This document shows positions 34,329 to 43,720 of a stretch of 64,000 nucleotides of DNA, one piece after another; the stretch's first letter is position 1; every line of letters begins with the position of its first letter. The notes beneath the pieces were generated by a model. The model was not told the origin of the DNA, made no database searches, and worked only from the letters and a program-made list of their open reading frames with translations. A program made the position numbers and the translations under genes. Source of the stretch: Chordicoccus furentiruminis (lineage in GTDB: Bacteria > Bacillota > Clostridia > Lachnospirales > Lachnospiraceae); NCBI RefSeq assembly GCF_019355395.1, contig NZ_CP048829.1, positions 1,763,501 through 1,827,500 of the forward strand. Reading direction: 5' to 3'.

Positions 34329-35639
34329 ATGGCAAAGATCACAGATGAGTACAAGGCGACATGGCATTTTGAGACGAAGCAGGGACATATCGGACAGGAG
34401 GAGCCGGATCCGGCGACGGACGCAAGAGCCGTTCCGATTTACCAGACGACATCCTACGTATTCCGGAACAGCGATCACGGCGAGGCCCGCTTCGGACTGA
34501 AGGACGCAGGCAACATCTACGGCCGTCTGACGAACCCGACTGAAGGCGTCTTCGAAGCGAGGATTGCTTCTCTTGAGAACGGGACCGGAGCGCTGGCAGT
34601 CGGATCCGGTGCCGCAGCCGTCACCTACGCGTTCCAGGCCGTCGCTCATGCAGGCGATCACATCGTCTCCGCGAAGAATATCTACGGCGGAACCTACAAC
34701 TATCTGAAGCACACCTTCCCGGATTACGGTGTCACGACGACATTCGTCGATCCGTTCGATCTGAAAGAAGCGGAGGACGCGATCCAGGAGAACACGAAAG
34801 CACTGTATGTCGAGACACTTGGCAACCCGAACAGCGAGGTCGTCGACATCGAAGCCTGGGCGAAGCTCGCTCACAGCCATGGCCTTCCGCTGATCGTCGA
34901 CAATACGTTTGCGACTCCTTATCTGGTCCGCCCGATCGAATATGGCGCTGACATCGTGGTACATTCCGCGACCAAGTTCATCGGCGGCCACGGCACGACG
35001 CTCGGCGGCGTGATCGTCGACGGCAACTTCGACTGGACGCAGTCCGATAAATGGCCGTGGCTCACGGAGCCGAACCCGTCCTATCACGGCGTGAGCTTTG
35101 CGAAGGATACGGCGCCGGCTGCATTTGTCACATACATCCGCGCGATCCTGCTCCGTGATACAGGCGCGACACTCGCTCCGTTCAACGCATTCCTGCTTCT
35201 TCAGGGAACCGAGACGCTTTCGCTCCGCGTCGAGCGTCATGTCGAGAACGCGCTGAAGGTCGTTGACTATCTCGAGAAGAACCCGCATGTCGTCTCTGTC
35301 AGCCATCCGGCTGTCTCGAAGGATCCGACTCAGCAGGCACTCTACAGGAAGTATTATCCGAACGGCGGCGGCTCGATCTTCACGTTCGACATCGACGGCG
35401 ACGAGCGCACCGCGAAGGATTTCATCGACAATCTGCAGCTGTTCTCACTCCTTGCGAACGTGGCGGACGTCAAGTCCCTGGCGATTCATCCGGCTTCCAC
35501 GACGCACAGCGAGTGCAACGAGGAGGAGCTGCTGGAGCAGGGCATCCGTCCGAACACGATCCGTCTGTCGATCGGAATCGAGCATATCGATGACATCATT
35601 GCGGACCTTGATCAGTCCTTCAAGAAGGTTTTCGGCTGA
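34329..35639 (+). CDS. metY: O-acetylhomoserine sulfhydrylase (aminocarboxypropyltransferase)
   Basis: A 436-residue cytoplasmic PLP enzyme. It makes homocysteine from O-acetylhomoserine and sulfide, so it is the direct sulfhydrylation route of methionine synthesis. Visible: [33 protein letters not shown], the PLP lysine in [13 protein letters not shown] (about residue 214), and the family's long insert before the C-terminal domain ([13 protein letters not shown]). Length and motifs separate it from shorter cystathionine gamma-synthases. AGGAGG lies before the ATG. Probably monocistronic, with the box array upstream and a terminator downstream. Confidence 0.95.
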   Translation: MAKITDEYKATWHFETKQGHIGQEEPDPATDARAVPIYQTTSYVFRNSDHGEARFGLKDAGNIYGRLTNPTEGVFEARIASLENGTGALAVGSGAAAVTYAFQAVAHAGDHIVSAKNIYGGTYNYLKHTFPDYGVTTTFVDPFDLKEAEDAIQENTKALYVETLGNPNSEVVDIEAWAKLAHSHGLPLIVDNTFATPYLVRPIEYGADIVVHSATKFIGGHGTTLGGVIVDGNFDWTQSDKWPWLTEPNPSYHGVSFAKDTAPAAFVTYIRAILLRDTGATLAPFNAFLLLQGTETLSLRVERHVENALKVVDYLEKNPHVVSVSHPAVSKDPTQQALYRKYYPNGGGSIFTFDIDGDERTAKDFIDNLQLFSLLANVADVKSLAIHPASTTHSECNEEELLEQGIRPNTIRLSIGIEHIDDIIADLDQSFKKVFG

Positions 35640-35681
35640 TTTCAGGCTGCATATCCCAATATTTGTTTCCTGTGTGAAAGA

Positions 35682-35714
35682 GGAGCAGGTCCCTTCGGGG
35701 GTCTGCTCCCCTTT
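35682..35714 (+). terminator. metY terminator
   Basis: A 12-bp stem (35682-35693 with 35698-35709, two G-T pairs) with a TTCG loop, then CCTTTG. Confidence 0.8.
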
Positions 35715-35918
35715 GTGCGTAAGCTACGAGCCACGCGCTTCGTGTCTTCTTCCTATTCGATTTCCGGGGAAATGCAATCGGCTGCAGATTGGTCCCTGCA
35801 GGAAAATAATCACGAGTCTGAATTGTAAAGTTTCCAAAAAATGACAAAAAAACATGCACCTTCCGGAAGAGAAACAGTGCAGAATGTCGACTGATCCGGC
35901 GACTTTTCCAGACGGATA

Positions 35919-35927
35919 TGGTACAAT
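35919..35927 (+). promoter_or_regulatory. Extended -10 promoter of the antiporter operon
   Basis: TGGTACAAT: TG motif plus -10 TACAAT (35922-35927), 38 nt before the first start codon. No clear -35. Confidence 0.45.
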
Positions 35928-35964
35928 ACGCGAAGATGGCGGAAAATATGACGGAGGTGCGGCG

Positions 35965-36420
35965 ATGTTCTTCTTCTGCTTACTCCTTTTCATCGTCCTG
36001 AACGGACGGGTGACGGCGGAGATCGTGCTGATCGGGATCGCAGTTGCGGCAGCAGTGACGGCGCTTGCGCATCGTCTCGCCGGATGGAAAAAGGAAGAAG
36101 AATGTTTCCTTATCCGGAATATTCCGCTCCTTTTTCTCTATGCGCTCGTCCTCATCCGGGAGATCATCATGGCTGCATTTGCCGTGATGCAGGTGGCGTT
36201 CAGCCGGAGGGCGCACCCGGAACCGGTCCTTGTGGAATTCCGGTCCGGATTTCCGTCGGAGATCCAGAACGTTCTGCTGGCCAATTCGATCACGCTGACG
36301 CCCGGGACCTATACGCTGAGAAAGGACGGGGACCATTTTGTGGTGCACTGCCTGAGGAGGGAATACGCGGACGGGATGGACAGTTCGGTCTTTGTCCGGA
36401 TCCTGAGGAAAATGCACTGA
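35965..36420 (+). CDS. mnhE: Na+/H+ antiporter subunit E (MrpE/MbhA-like)
   Basis: 151 residues with two or three N-terminal membrane helices (about 1-70) and a C-terminal soluble part. The MrpE pattern is clear: FIVLNGRVTAEIVLIGIAVAAAV, IPLLFLYALVLIREIIMAAFAVMQVAF, and VLLANSITLTPGTYTLRKDGDHFVVHCL. MrpE is needed for assembly of the multisubunit antiporter. The ATG at 35965 has GGAGG 9 nt upstream; upstream in-frame codons would precede the promoter. First gene of a ten-gene operon running to 45826. Confidence 0.92.
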   Translation: MFFFCLLLFIVLNGRVTAEIVLIGIAVAAAVTALAHRLAGWKKEEECFLIRNIPLLFLYALVLIREIIMAAFAVMQVAFSRRAHPEPVLVEFRSGFPSEIQNVLLANSITLTPGTYTLRKDGDHFVVHCLRREYADGMDSSVFVRILRKMH

Positions 36421-36536
36421 ACAATCAGATACGGAACGGGGATTCCTGCACAGATCTTACCGCATGAATCCCGGAACACACGCATATGTCCGGGGATGGA
36501 CACATACTGAAGGAATGCGGCAGGGAGGAGATGCCA

Positions 36537-36851
36537 ATGACAGTGTACGAGGCCTATCAGCTTCTATACAGCGCGGTTTTTCTTGCGCTGGTGCTGCTTG
36601 CCGGCTGTATGCTCATCCGCGCGATGATCGGACCGCGGATCACGGACCGGATCCTCTCGATCAATATGCTCGGGACGATGGTGATCTCCGGTATCGCGGT
36701 CCTCTCGAGGCTTCTGGATGAGTCCTATCTCGTCGACGTGGCCCTGATTTACGCGATGATCAGTTTTCTGGCCGTGATTATGCTGGCGGAAGTCTATATC
36801 CCGGCGGCACGGAGAAAAGGCGAAAAGCCTGGAGGAAAGCGCCATGGGTGA
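36537..36851 (+). CDS. mnhF: Antiporter subunit F (MrpF/MbhB-like)
   Basis: 104 residues with three membrane helices; the conserved stretch is RAMIGPRITDRILSINMLGTMVISGIAVLS. It is a core small subunit of Mrp antiporters and of the Na+ module of membrane-bound hydrogenases. The start at 36537 has GGGAGG 8 nt upstream; the ATG at 36531 is too close. Overlaps MrpG by 8 nt. Confidence 0.92.
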   Translation: MTVYEAYQLLYSAVFLALVLLAGCMLIRAMIGPRITDRILSINMLGTMVISGIAVLSRLLDESYLVDVALIYAMISFLAVIMLAEVYIPAARRKGEKPGGKRHG

Positions 36852-37227
36852 GTGGATCCGTTTCTGGATCACGGCGGTTCTTCTGACGATTTCCGTGGTC
36901 AGTTTTGCGGCGGCCGTGACCGGCGCGTGGCGGTTCGGCTTCGTCATGAACCGGATGCATGCGGCCGGGATCGGAGACACGCTCGGGCTTCTTGCGCTGA
37001 CGGTCGGCCTTGCGGTCTCCTCGGGGACGGCTATGGACGTGCTGAAAATCCTTCTTCTTGTGCTTTTCCAGTGGTTCTCATCGCCTGTTTCGACGCATGT
37101 GCTCGCCCAGGTCGAATTTGCGACGAACCCGGACCCGGCGTCGCATTTCGAGGACAGGACGAATGGCGGCGCTTTTTCGAGTGAAGATGAGGGAGAAAAG
37201 GAGGATCGTACGGATGGAACTGACTGA
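36844..37227 (+). CDS. mnhG: Antiporter subunit G (MrpG/MbhC-like)
   Basis: 127 residues with three membrane helices. Conserved G-subunit features: FAAAVTGAWRFGFVMNRMHAAGIGDTLG and a C-terminal SPVSTHVLAQ. The acidic tail (about 100-127, rich in D/E/G) is longer than usual. It overlaps both neighbours, F by 8 nt and the DUF4040 gene by 14 nt, showing tight coupling. Confidence 0.92.
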   Translation: MGEWIRFWITAVLLTISVVSFAAAVTGAWRFGFVMNRMHAAGIGDTLGLLALTVGLAVSSGTAMDVLKILLLVLFQWFSSPVSTHVLAQVEFATNPDPASHFEDRTNGGAFSSEDEGEKEDRTDGTD

Positions 37228-37477
37228 GGTAGCTCGGATCGCGCTCCTTGTTCTTCTGATTCTCTGCGCGGTCAGCGTCAATATCGTGAAGACGGACCTG
37301 CAGGCTGTGATCGTTTTTATGTCCTACAGCTCGATGATGTGTCTCATCTGGATTCTGATGGAATCGCCGGATCTTGCGATCACGGAAGCCGCGGTCGGCG
37401 CCGGCGTGAGCGGCATTCTTTTTCTCGTGACGCTCAAAAAAATCCGTGAGATGGACGGGGAGCAGAAGAAAGAATGA
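37214..37477 (+). CDS. DUF4040 / MbhD-like subunit
   Basis: 87 residues with three membrane helices: ALLVLLILCAVSVNIVK, AVIVFMSYSSMMCLIWILMESPDLAITEAAVGAGVSGILFLVTLKKI. The PDLAITEAAVGAG motif, with its Glu inside the membrane, is that of the MbhD/MrpA C-terminal module, part of the ion path. In Mrp antiporters this unit is fused to the large A subunit; here, as in archaeal Mbh, it is a separate gene. Overlaps the next gene by 4 nt. Confidence 0.85.
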   Translation: MELTEVARIALLVLLILCAVSVNIVKTDLQAVIVFMSYSSMMCLIWILMESPDLAITEAAVGAGVSGILFLVTLKKIREMDGEQKKE

Positions 37478-38430
37478 GCCGGGAAGAAAGAAAAGAAAAA
37501 TTCCTGCGCTGGCTCGACGGAGGAGTGGACCTGACGGATGCATTTCCCGATGAGGAACGTTTTCCTGACCCGCCGCGTGAGGAGCTGAAGCGAGAAGAAA
37601 AGACGGCGCACAGAGCGATTGTCGGCGAAAAGAAGGTCCGTGCGTTCATGAACCGCGAGAAACGCGGGTTCCGGACGCTTTACCGGGTCGTCGCCGTGGT
37701 CAGCTGCATTCTGCTGATCGGCGTACTTCTCTATCTTGTCGCCTCGCTTCCGATCAGCGGAGAGGAGAACCCGGAGACCCGGAAAGTGGTCGAGCGGTAT
37801 GTGAGATCCGGCGTCGAGGAGACGGGCGCGGTGAACATCGTCGCAGGCATGATCCTCGATTACCGCGCGTTTGATACGCTCGGGGAGTCGCATGTGCTGT
37901 TCACGGCCCTCGTCTGCGTGATGATCCTGCTGGCGGCCGATCAAAAGAATATGTCACCCGTAAGGGAAGATTATTATCTGATCCGGACGGAACGATATTA
38001 TGATCTGTCGGGTGATTCCATCGTGCGGACGGTCGGCAGCGTGCTTGTCCCCGCGATCTTCGTTTTCGGCGCATATGTCGTCCTGAACGGCCAGAACGGC
38101 CCGGGCGGCGGATTCTCCGGAGGTGCGGTCATGGGCGCGGCACTGATTCTTTCGTCTGCCGCTTTCGGCTTCGGCCGGATCGACCGGGTCTTCACCGCGA
38201 GGAAAATACAGTGGATCGCCTTCATCGCGCTTTCGTTTTACAGCTTTGCGAAGGGCTATGTATTCTTCATGGGCGCAAACGGGCTCGACAACCACATCCC
38301 GAAAGGGATACCCGGTGCGATCTTGAGCGGCGGTCTGATCCTGCCGCTCGACATCGCGGTCGGACTCGTTGTCTGCTGCACGATGTACGGCTTCTACAGT
38401 CTGTTCCGGCGGGGAAGGATCGGCGGCTGA
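37474..38430 (+). CDS. MbhE-MrpB fusion subunit
   Basis: 318 residues in two parts. After a charged cytoplasmic N-terminus (about 1-65), an MbhE-like unit (YRVVAVVSCILLIGVLLYLV...VNIVAGMILDYRAFDTLGESHVLFTALVCVMILL, about 67-155) is followed by a full MrpB/MbhF domain (GSVLVPAIFVFGAYVVLNGQNGPGGGFSGGAVMGAALIL, about 188-310). In bacteria MbhE is usually the end of MrpA, with MrpB separate; in archaeal Mbh they are two genes. Their direct fusion in the Mbh gene order is clear here. ATG overlaps the previous stop (ATGA). Confidence 0.85.
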   Translation: MSREERKEKFLRWLDGGVDLTDAFPDEERFPDPPREELKREEKTAHRAIVGEKKVRAFMNREKRGFRTLYRVVAVVSCILLIGVLLYLVASLPISGEENPETRKVVERYVRSGVEETGAVNIVAGMILDYRAFDTLGESHVLFTALVCVMILLAADQKNMSPVREDYYLIRTERYYDLSGDSIVRTVGSVLVPAIFVFGAYVVLNGQNGPGGGFSGGAVMGAALILSSAAFGFGRIDRVFTARKIQWIAFIALSFYSFAKGYVFFMGANGLDNHIPKGIPGAILSGGLILPLDIAVGLVVCCTMYGFYSLFRRGRIGG

Positions 38431-38556
38431 TGATGGAACCGTTTCATAAGAGGAATGTATCCGGTACATTTTTAGCTGAGGCCGAAATGCCAGAGACATC
38501 AAGGGGAAGGCATCGGGTGCATTTTTCTGAAGAAGTGAGAAGACGGAGGAATCGAT

Positions 38557-38937
38557 ATGCTGATGCATCTGGCGGAAAATTATGAGGAGGCTGCTGCGGT
38601 CATCCTCTTCGGCGTCGGGTTCATGACGCTGCTTTTCCAGAGAAACCTGATCAGGAAGCTGATCGGGATGAACATCATGGACACCGGCACGTTCCTTTTT
38701 CTCGCGTCTATGGGGTATATCCGGGGCAGGAAAGCGCCGATCGTCGTCGATCCGTCGGCCGGAGCGGATACCTATATCAATCCGGTCCCGGCAGGGCTTG
38801 TGCTGACCGGCATCGTCGTCTCGGTCTCGGTGACGGCGATCATGCTCGCGCTTACGGTCCGCCTCTACCGCCGGTACCATACGCTGAACCTCGATGATCT
38901 GTATCTTAAGTCGAAGCATCCTTCAGAAGGGCGCTGA
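38557..38937 (+). CDS. mnhC: Antiporter subunit C (MrpC/MbhG, NuoK-like)
   Basis: 126 residues with three membrane helices, homologous to NuoK of complex I. AAAVILFGVGFMTLLFQRNLIRKLIGMNIMDTGTFLFLASMG is the characteristic first half, and VLTGIVVSVSVTAIMLALTVRLYRRY the last helix. There are 126 nt between it and the MrpB-fusion gene, without a terminator. The next gene follows after 2 nt. Confidence 0.92.
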   Translation: MLMHLAENYEEAAAVILFGVGFMTLLFQRNLIRKLIGMNIMDTGTFLFLASMGYIRGRKAPIVVDPSAGADTYINPVPAGLVLTGIVVSVSVTAIMLALTVRLYRRYHTLNLDDLYLKSKHPSEGR

Positions 38938-38939
38938 CC

Positions 38940-40436
38940 ATGGACGCGGTGACGAATATACCTCTTTTTACGATCGTGCTCAGCCTCTTTTCAGGGGTGC
39001 TCTGCACGATGCTGCCGGCGCGCGCAGCCAGACGTTATACAGTTGTCTGGGAGTGTGCACTGATTGCGCTGACCGGTGCTGTCCTCCTTTATACGTTTGA
39101 GACCGGAGAGCCGTTCACGTACGTGATGGGCGAATTTCCGGCTCCCTGGGGCAACGAGATCCGGGCCGGCGTGCTCGAGGCGATGATGGCTTTTCTGTTC
39201 GCCTGTGTGATGCTTTGCTCGGTGCTCGGCGGCATGCATTTCATTCAGTATGACATCGATGAGAGCAAGATTCATCTCTATTACGCGCTGCTCAATCTGA
39301 TGACGGCATCTCTCATGGCGATGACCTGGACGAACGACCTCTTCACGGGCTATGTCTTTCTCGAGATTCTGACGCTGACAAGCTGCGGCATTCTGATCGT
39401 CCGGGAGATCGGCCGGACGACACTCGCCGCTGTCCGGTACATGATCCTCAATCTGCTCGGGTCAGGTCTTTTCCTGCTGGGCGTTGTGCTTCTCTACGAC
39501 ATCACGGGCAATCTTCTGATGGTGCCGATGCAGGAGGAGATCGCGCGCCTTGCGCAGGATCCGGCCACCATGAGGTCGCTGACGCTTTCCACCGGCATTC
39601 TGACGGTCGGACTTGCGATCAAGAGCGGCCTTTTCCCATTTCACTACTGGATGCCGGACACATACGGGCGCGCGACGCCGACGTCGGGCGCGGTGCTCAG
39701 CTCCATGGTCTCCAAGTGCTACATTTTCCTTCTGATCAAGATCTTTTACCGCGTGATCGGGGCGGATGTCTTTGCGAGGATGCCGGTCCGGAATATCCTG
39801 TTTGTCCTCGGACTTCTCGCGATGGTATTCGGGTCGGTCTCGGCTTTAAGGGCCGCCAACATCAACCGGATGGTCGCCTTCTCCTCTGCGGCGCAGATCG
39901 GCTATATCTTCGTCGGGATCGGAATCGGCGGAACGGCGGGGTATACGGCCGCCATTTTCCAGATCTTTGCCCATGCCGTGACGAAGTCGATGCTGTTCCT
40001 CACGACGCCGCGCCTGGCCGCGGTGTCCGGCGGAAGTCTCCGTTTCCGGGACCTGCAGGGGGCAGGCATGAGGGATAAGAGCGCCGGGATGTATTTCTCG
40101 ATAGGTGCGATGTCGATGCTCGGGATCCCGGTCTTTGCCGGTTTTGTCTCAAAGCTCCTTCTGGGAGCGGCGGCTGTCACGTCCGGAAGCATGGCGAAGA
40201 TGGTGCTCGTGATGCTGGCGATCGCGCTCAGTTCGATGCTGAACGCGCTGTATTTCATCCGGACGATGATCCGTCTCTATGGCGAGTCCGACCGTGCGAA
40301 AGAGGCCGGTCCGGTCCGCCATGGCGCGGCGTATCACCTGCCGATGCTGTTTCTTGCCGCCGGCAATCTGGTCCTCGGGCTTTCGTCCGCGCCGGTGGCC
40401 GCACTCATACGGAAAGGGCTTTCGATGCTCGGATGA
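38940..40436 (+). CDS. mnhD: Proton-conducting antiporter subunit 1 (MrpD/MbhH, NuoN/M-like)
   Basis: 498 residues with about 14 membrane helices. Conserved Glu in VFLEILTLTSCG (helix 5) and Lys in GLAIKSGLFPFHYWMPDTYGRATPTSGAVLSSMVSKCYIF, the family signature. It is the first of four NuoL/M/N-type antiporter-like subunits in this operon. By position directly after MrpC it matches MrpD/MbhH. It probably carries H+ or Na+ across the membrane. Confidence 0.93.
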   Translation: MDAVTNIPLFTIVLSLFSGVLCTMLPARAARRYTVVWECALIALTGAVLLYTFETGEPFTYVMGEFPAPWGNEIRAGVLEAMMAFLFACVMLCSVLGGMHFIQYDIDESKIHLYYALLNLMTASLMAMTWTNDLFTGYVFLEILTLTSCGILIVREIGRTTLAAVRYMILNLLGSGLFLLGVVLLYDITGNLLMVPMQEEIARLAQDPATMRSLTLSTGILTVGLAIKSGLFPFHYWMPDTYGRATPTSGAVLSSMVSKCYIFLLIKIFYRVIGADVFARMPVRNILFVLGLLAMVFGSVSALRAANINRMVAFSSAAQIGYIFVGIGIGGTAGYTAAIFQIFAHAVTKSMLFLTTPRLAAVSGGSLRFRDLQGAGMRDKSAGMYFSIGAMSMLGIPVFAGFVSKLLLGAAAVTSGSMAKMVLVMLAIALSSMLNALYFIRTMIRLYGESDRAKEAGPVRHGAAYHLPMLFLAAGNLVLGLSSAPVAALIRKGLSMLG

Positions 40437-40523
40437 GGTGGTCCCGGATGATGGGAAATGCACCCGGGAGCGGTAAGGAAATGGAACATCATCCCGCTCT
40501 GCGTGGGAAGGAGGAGAGATAAG

Positions 40524-42104
40524 ATGCTGCTCATGCTGACGATACTGGTACCGGCGGTGGCTGGAACGCTGATTTCCGCCTGCTTTCATGAAGACAGGGC
40601 ACGCCGCCGCTGGTACACAGCTCTCATTGTCCTGACTGATCTGCTCGGAGTCCTGACGATTGTGCAGGGCGGGCGGATCACGCCGCTTGTCTTTGCGCCC
40701 GGCGCGGAGATGACCTTTTCGATGGATGCGCTTGGACGGTACGTGATGGCGGCCGTCCTTCTCCTCTACACCTCTTCCGGTGTCTATGCCTTCAAATATA
40801 TGGAGAAAGAGGAGCGGACGCAGGTCTTCTTCGCGTTCTACTTCATCTCGTTCGGGGCGCTTCTGTCGGTCACGATGGCCGGTAATCTCGTGACGCTCTA
40901 TTTCTGCTTCGAGATGGCGACGCTCTCGACGGTCCCGCTCGTCCTTCATGAGCTGACGAAGGAAGCGGTCGCCGCCGGACTCAAGTACCTTTTCTATTCG
41001 ATCGGCGGCGCGCTGATGGGCCTTTTTGCGGTCTTTATCGTCTGCACGAATACGAACGGCTCGAATGACTTCGTGATGGGCGGCTTTCTGGATCCGGCTC
41101 TGGCAGCGGACCACCGGGAACTGCTTCTTGCCGCTGTGATGGTCGGCATCGTCGGGTTCGGGACCAAGGCCGGGCTCTATCCGATGCACGGATGGCTGCC
41201 GGCCGCGCACCCGATTGCGCCGGCGCCGGCCTCAGCACTGCTCTCCGGCATCGTCGCCAAAGCCGGCGTGGTCGCGGTGATCCGGCTCGTCTATTATTCC
41301 GTCGGAACGGATTTCCTCTGCGGGACATGGGTCCAGACAGTCTGGATGGTACTCGCACTTCTCACGATCTTCATGGGTTCCATGATGGCGTTCCGCGAGA
41401 AAAACATGAAGAAACGGCTGGCTTATTCGACCGTCAGCCAGATCTCGTATATTCTGCTCGGGCTTTCCTTCTTATCGGCAGATGGTCTGAAAGGCGGGCT
41501 GCTTCACCTGATGGCCCACGCGGCGTCGAAAGGCTGCCTCTTCCTTGCAGCCGGCGTCTTCATCTTCCAGCTCGGGATCCGGGACGTGGCCGGCCTTAAA
41601 GGGATCGGGAAAAAGATGCCCGTCACGATGATCTGCTTCACGATGGCTTCGCTTTCGCTGGTCGGCATCCCGCCGATGGGCGGCTTCTTAAGCAAGTGGG
41701 TGATCGCGACAGCCTCTCTTGAGTCCGGGATCAAAGGCTTTTCCGTGGCGGCACCGGTGATGCTGCTGATCTCGGCCCTGCTCACAGCCGGCTATCTCCT
41801 GACAGTGGCAGTGGATGCGTTCTTCCCGGTCCGGACGGAGATCCTTTCTTCGGGGCGGAACATGCAGGTGAAAGCCTCCGGCATCCCCAAAAGGGAGACA
41901 AAACGGAACGAGAAGGCAGCGGCCGGAAAAGATGAACCGGTGCAGGCTTCCGTTTCCGGGGGAGACGGTGCGGCACCCACGCAGGAGGCCGTGGCGTCTG
42001 CCGAGCCTTCGCCGCTCATGGTCTGGCCGATGGTGGCGCTTAGCATTGCTGCCCTGATCATGGGTATCTGGGGTGAATCAGTACTGGGGCTTTTCGGGCT
42101 TTGA
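40524..42104 (+). CDS. Proton-conducting antiporter subunit 2 (MrpD-like) with hydrophilic loop
   Basis: 526 residues and about 14 membrane helices. FEMATLSTVPLVLHELTKEA holds the helix-5 Glu; GFGTKAGLYPMHGWLPAAHPIAPAPASALLSGIVAKAG holds the key Lys. Unlike its neighbours it has a charged loop of about 60 residues before the last helix (RTEILSSGRNMQVKASGIPKRETKR..., about 453-510). Start at 40524 behind GGAGGAGA. It partially resembles HyfB/NuoM-type subunits. No counterpart is expected in a simple Mrp operon. Confidence 0.9.
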   Translation: MLLMLTILVPAVAGTLISACFHEDRARRRWYTALIVLTDLLGVLTIVQGGRITPLVFAPGAEMTFSMDALGRYVMAAVLLLYTSSGVYAFKYMEKEERTQVFFAFYFISFGALLSVTMAGNLVTLYFCFEMATLSTVPLVLHELTKEAVAAGLKYLFYSIGGALMGLFAVFIVCTNTNGSNDFVMGGFLDPALAADHRELLLAAVMVGIVGFGTKAGLYPMHGWLPAAHPIAPAPASALLSGIVAKAGVVAVIRLVYYSVGTDFLCGTWVQTVWMVLALLTIFMGSMMAFREKNMKKRLAYSTVSQISYILLGLSFLSADGLKGGLLHLMAHAASKGCLFLAAGVFIFQLGIRDVAGLKGIGKKMPVTMICFTMASLSLVGIPPMGGFLSKWVIATASLESGIKGFSVAAPVMLLISALLTAGYLLTVAVDAFFPVRTEILSSGRNMQVKASGIPKRETKRNEKAAAGKDEPVQASVSGGDGAAPTQEAVASAEPSPLMVWPMVALSIAALIMGIWGESVLGLFGL

Positions 42105-42117
42105 CGGAGGGAAGATG

Positions 42118-43623
42118 ATGAGCGCTTACTGGATTCTTCTTCCGGTCCTTCTGCCGCTTATTGGCGGCTGCCTGATCCTGTTTCACGGCGTCAGAAAGGA
42201 GAGAGCGGTCTGTCTTGCGGCGGAAGTGACGGCCATTGCCACGTCGTTGGCGGTCTGGATCGGCCTTCTGTCCGGCATTCGGGGCTCTTTCACGGTTTAC
42301 CGTTTCGCGAGAGGCTTCTCCGTCACTTTTGCAGTCGACGGGATGGCATCTCTTTTTGCCGGGATGGTCTCGGTGATGTGGCCGCTCGTGCTTCTCTACG
42401 CGTTCTCCTATATGCGCGGCGGGAGGCGGCTGAGTCTTTTTTACGGCTTTTACGTGATGACGTACGGCATCACGCTGGGAATCGCTTTTTCCGCGAATAT
42501 CACGACGCTCTATGTCTTCTATGAGATGCTCTCTTTGGTGACGATCCCGCTTGTCTCGTACTACGGGGACCATGACGGGATGTACGCCGGACGGGTGTAT
42601 GCGGCTTTCACGATCGGCGGCGCGTCGCTGACGTTCTTTGCCGTCGTGGCGGCGTCTCTCACGCCGGGGGCGGGGCAGTTCCTCTACGGCGGGTCCCTTG
42701 CAGGCGGAACGGCTCTTCCGGCCGGCCTTTCCGTATCGAAGGAGACAGGACGCATCATCTGGCAGGCTGCATTTCTGTTCGGATTCTTCGGTTTCGGGAC
42801 AAAGGCAGCCGTTTTTCCGCTCACGTACTGGCTTCCCACAGCGTCCGTCGCGCCGACACCGGTCACGGCTCTTCTCCATGCGGTCGCGGTCGTGAACGCC
42901 GGCGCTTTTGCCGTGATGCGGCTGACCTGGTATGTGTTCGGGCCCGACATCCTGAAAGGTTCCTGGGTTCAGGCGGTCTGCCTTGCAGCTGCCATCGTCA
43001 CACTCGTCGGCGCGGCCGCGATGGCCCTCCGCGAGTGGAAACTGAAGAGGCGGCTTGCGTATTCCACGGCCAGCAATCTTTCGTACATGCTGTACGGCTG
43101 CATGCTTCTCACGCCGGCGGGATTTGCCGGGGGACTGGCCCATATGCTGTTCCACGGTGTCATCAAGATGACGCTGTTTCTGTGCGCGGGGGCGTTTCTG
43201 CACCAGAGCGGCCGGTCCCATATCTGGGAGATCGACGGCGTCGGGCGGAAGATGCCGGTCACGTTCTTCTGCTTCACGGTCGGGGCGCTGTCCCTGACCG
43301 GCATCCCGCTGTTCTGCGGTTTCGTCTCGAAGTGGCAGCTTCTGACGGCCGGCGTCCGCGCCGGCACGCCTCTTGCGGTCGCCGGCGCCGCCGGTCTCAT
43401 CGTGGCAGCTTTCCTGTGCGCGATGTATACGCTGACCATCAGCGTCCGCGCGTTCTTTCCGATGAAAGGACGGGACCGGTACGCGGACGGGTCCGAGGTC
43501 CGTGAGGCGGACGGGCTTATGCTGACGCCGATCCTTGTCTTCACGGTCGTGAATCTTGTGCTGGGGTTCTGCTCGGGGCCGGTCATGAAGCTGGTTTCTT
43601 CCATCGCGGAAGGGGCGCTCTGA
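42118..43623 (+). CDS. Proton-conducting antiporter subunit 3 (MrpD-like)
   Basis: 501 residues and about 14 membrane helices. FYEMLSLVTIPLVSYYGDH and GFGTKAAVFPLTYWLPTASVAPTPVTALLHAVAVVNAG carry the conserved Glu and Lys. The start at 42118 has GGAGG (42106-42110) 7 nt upstream; the ATG at 42115 is only 4 nt away, and a frame extension to 42073 would overlap the preceding gene. 13 nt separate it from subunit 2. Confidence 0.9.
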   Translation: MSAYWILLPVLLPLIGGCLILFHGVRKERAVCLAAEVTAIATSLAVWIGLLSGIRGSFTVYRFARGFSVTFAVDGMASLFAGMVSVMWPLVLLYAFSYMRGGRRLSLFYGFYVMTYGITLGIAFSANITTLYVFYEMLSLVTIPLVSYYGDHDGMYAGRVYAAFTIGGASLTFFAVVAASLTPGAGQFLYGGSLAGGTALPAGLSVSKETGRIIWQAAFLFGFFGFGTKAAVFPLTYWLPTASVAPTPVTALLHAVAVVNAGAFAVMRLTWYVFGPDILKGSWVQAVCLAAAIVTLVGAAAMALREWKLKRRLAYSTASNLSYMLYGCMLLTPAGFAGGLAHMLFHGVIKMTLFLCAGAFLHQSGRSHIWEIDGVGRKMPVTFFCFTVGALSLTGIPLFCGFVSKWQLLTAGVRAGTPLAVAGAAGLIVAAFLCAMYTLTISVRAFFPMKGRDRYADGSEVREADGLMLTPILVFTVVNLVLGFCSGPVMKLVSSIAEGAL

Positions 43624-43720
43624 AGAAACGGAGCAGGCCGCGTATGCCGGCTGATGTTCTTTCGAAGCGACAGGAGTGCCGGGCCCATCGCGGCCGGCAT
43701 GATCATCGGGAGGATGCTTT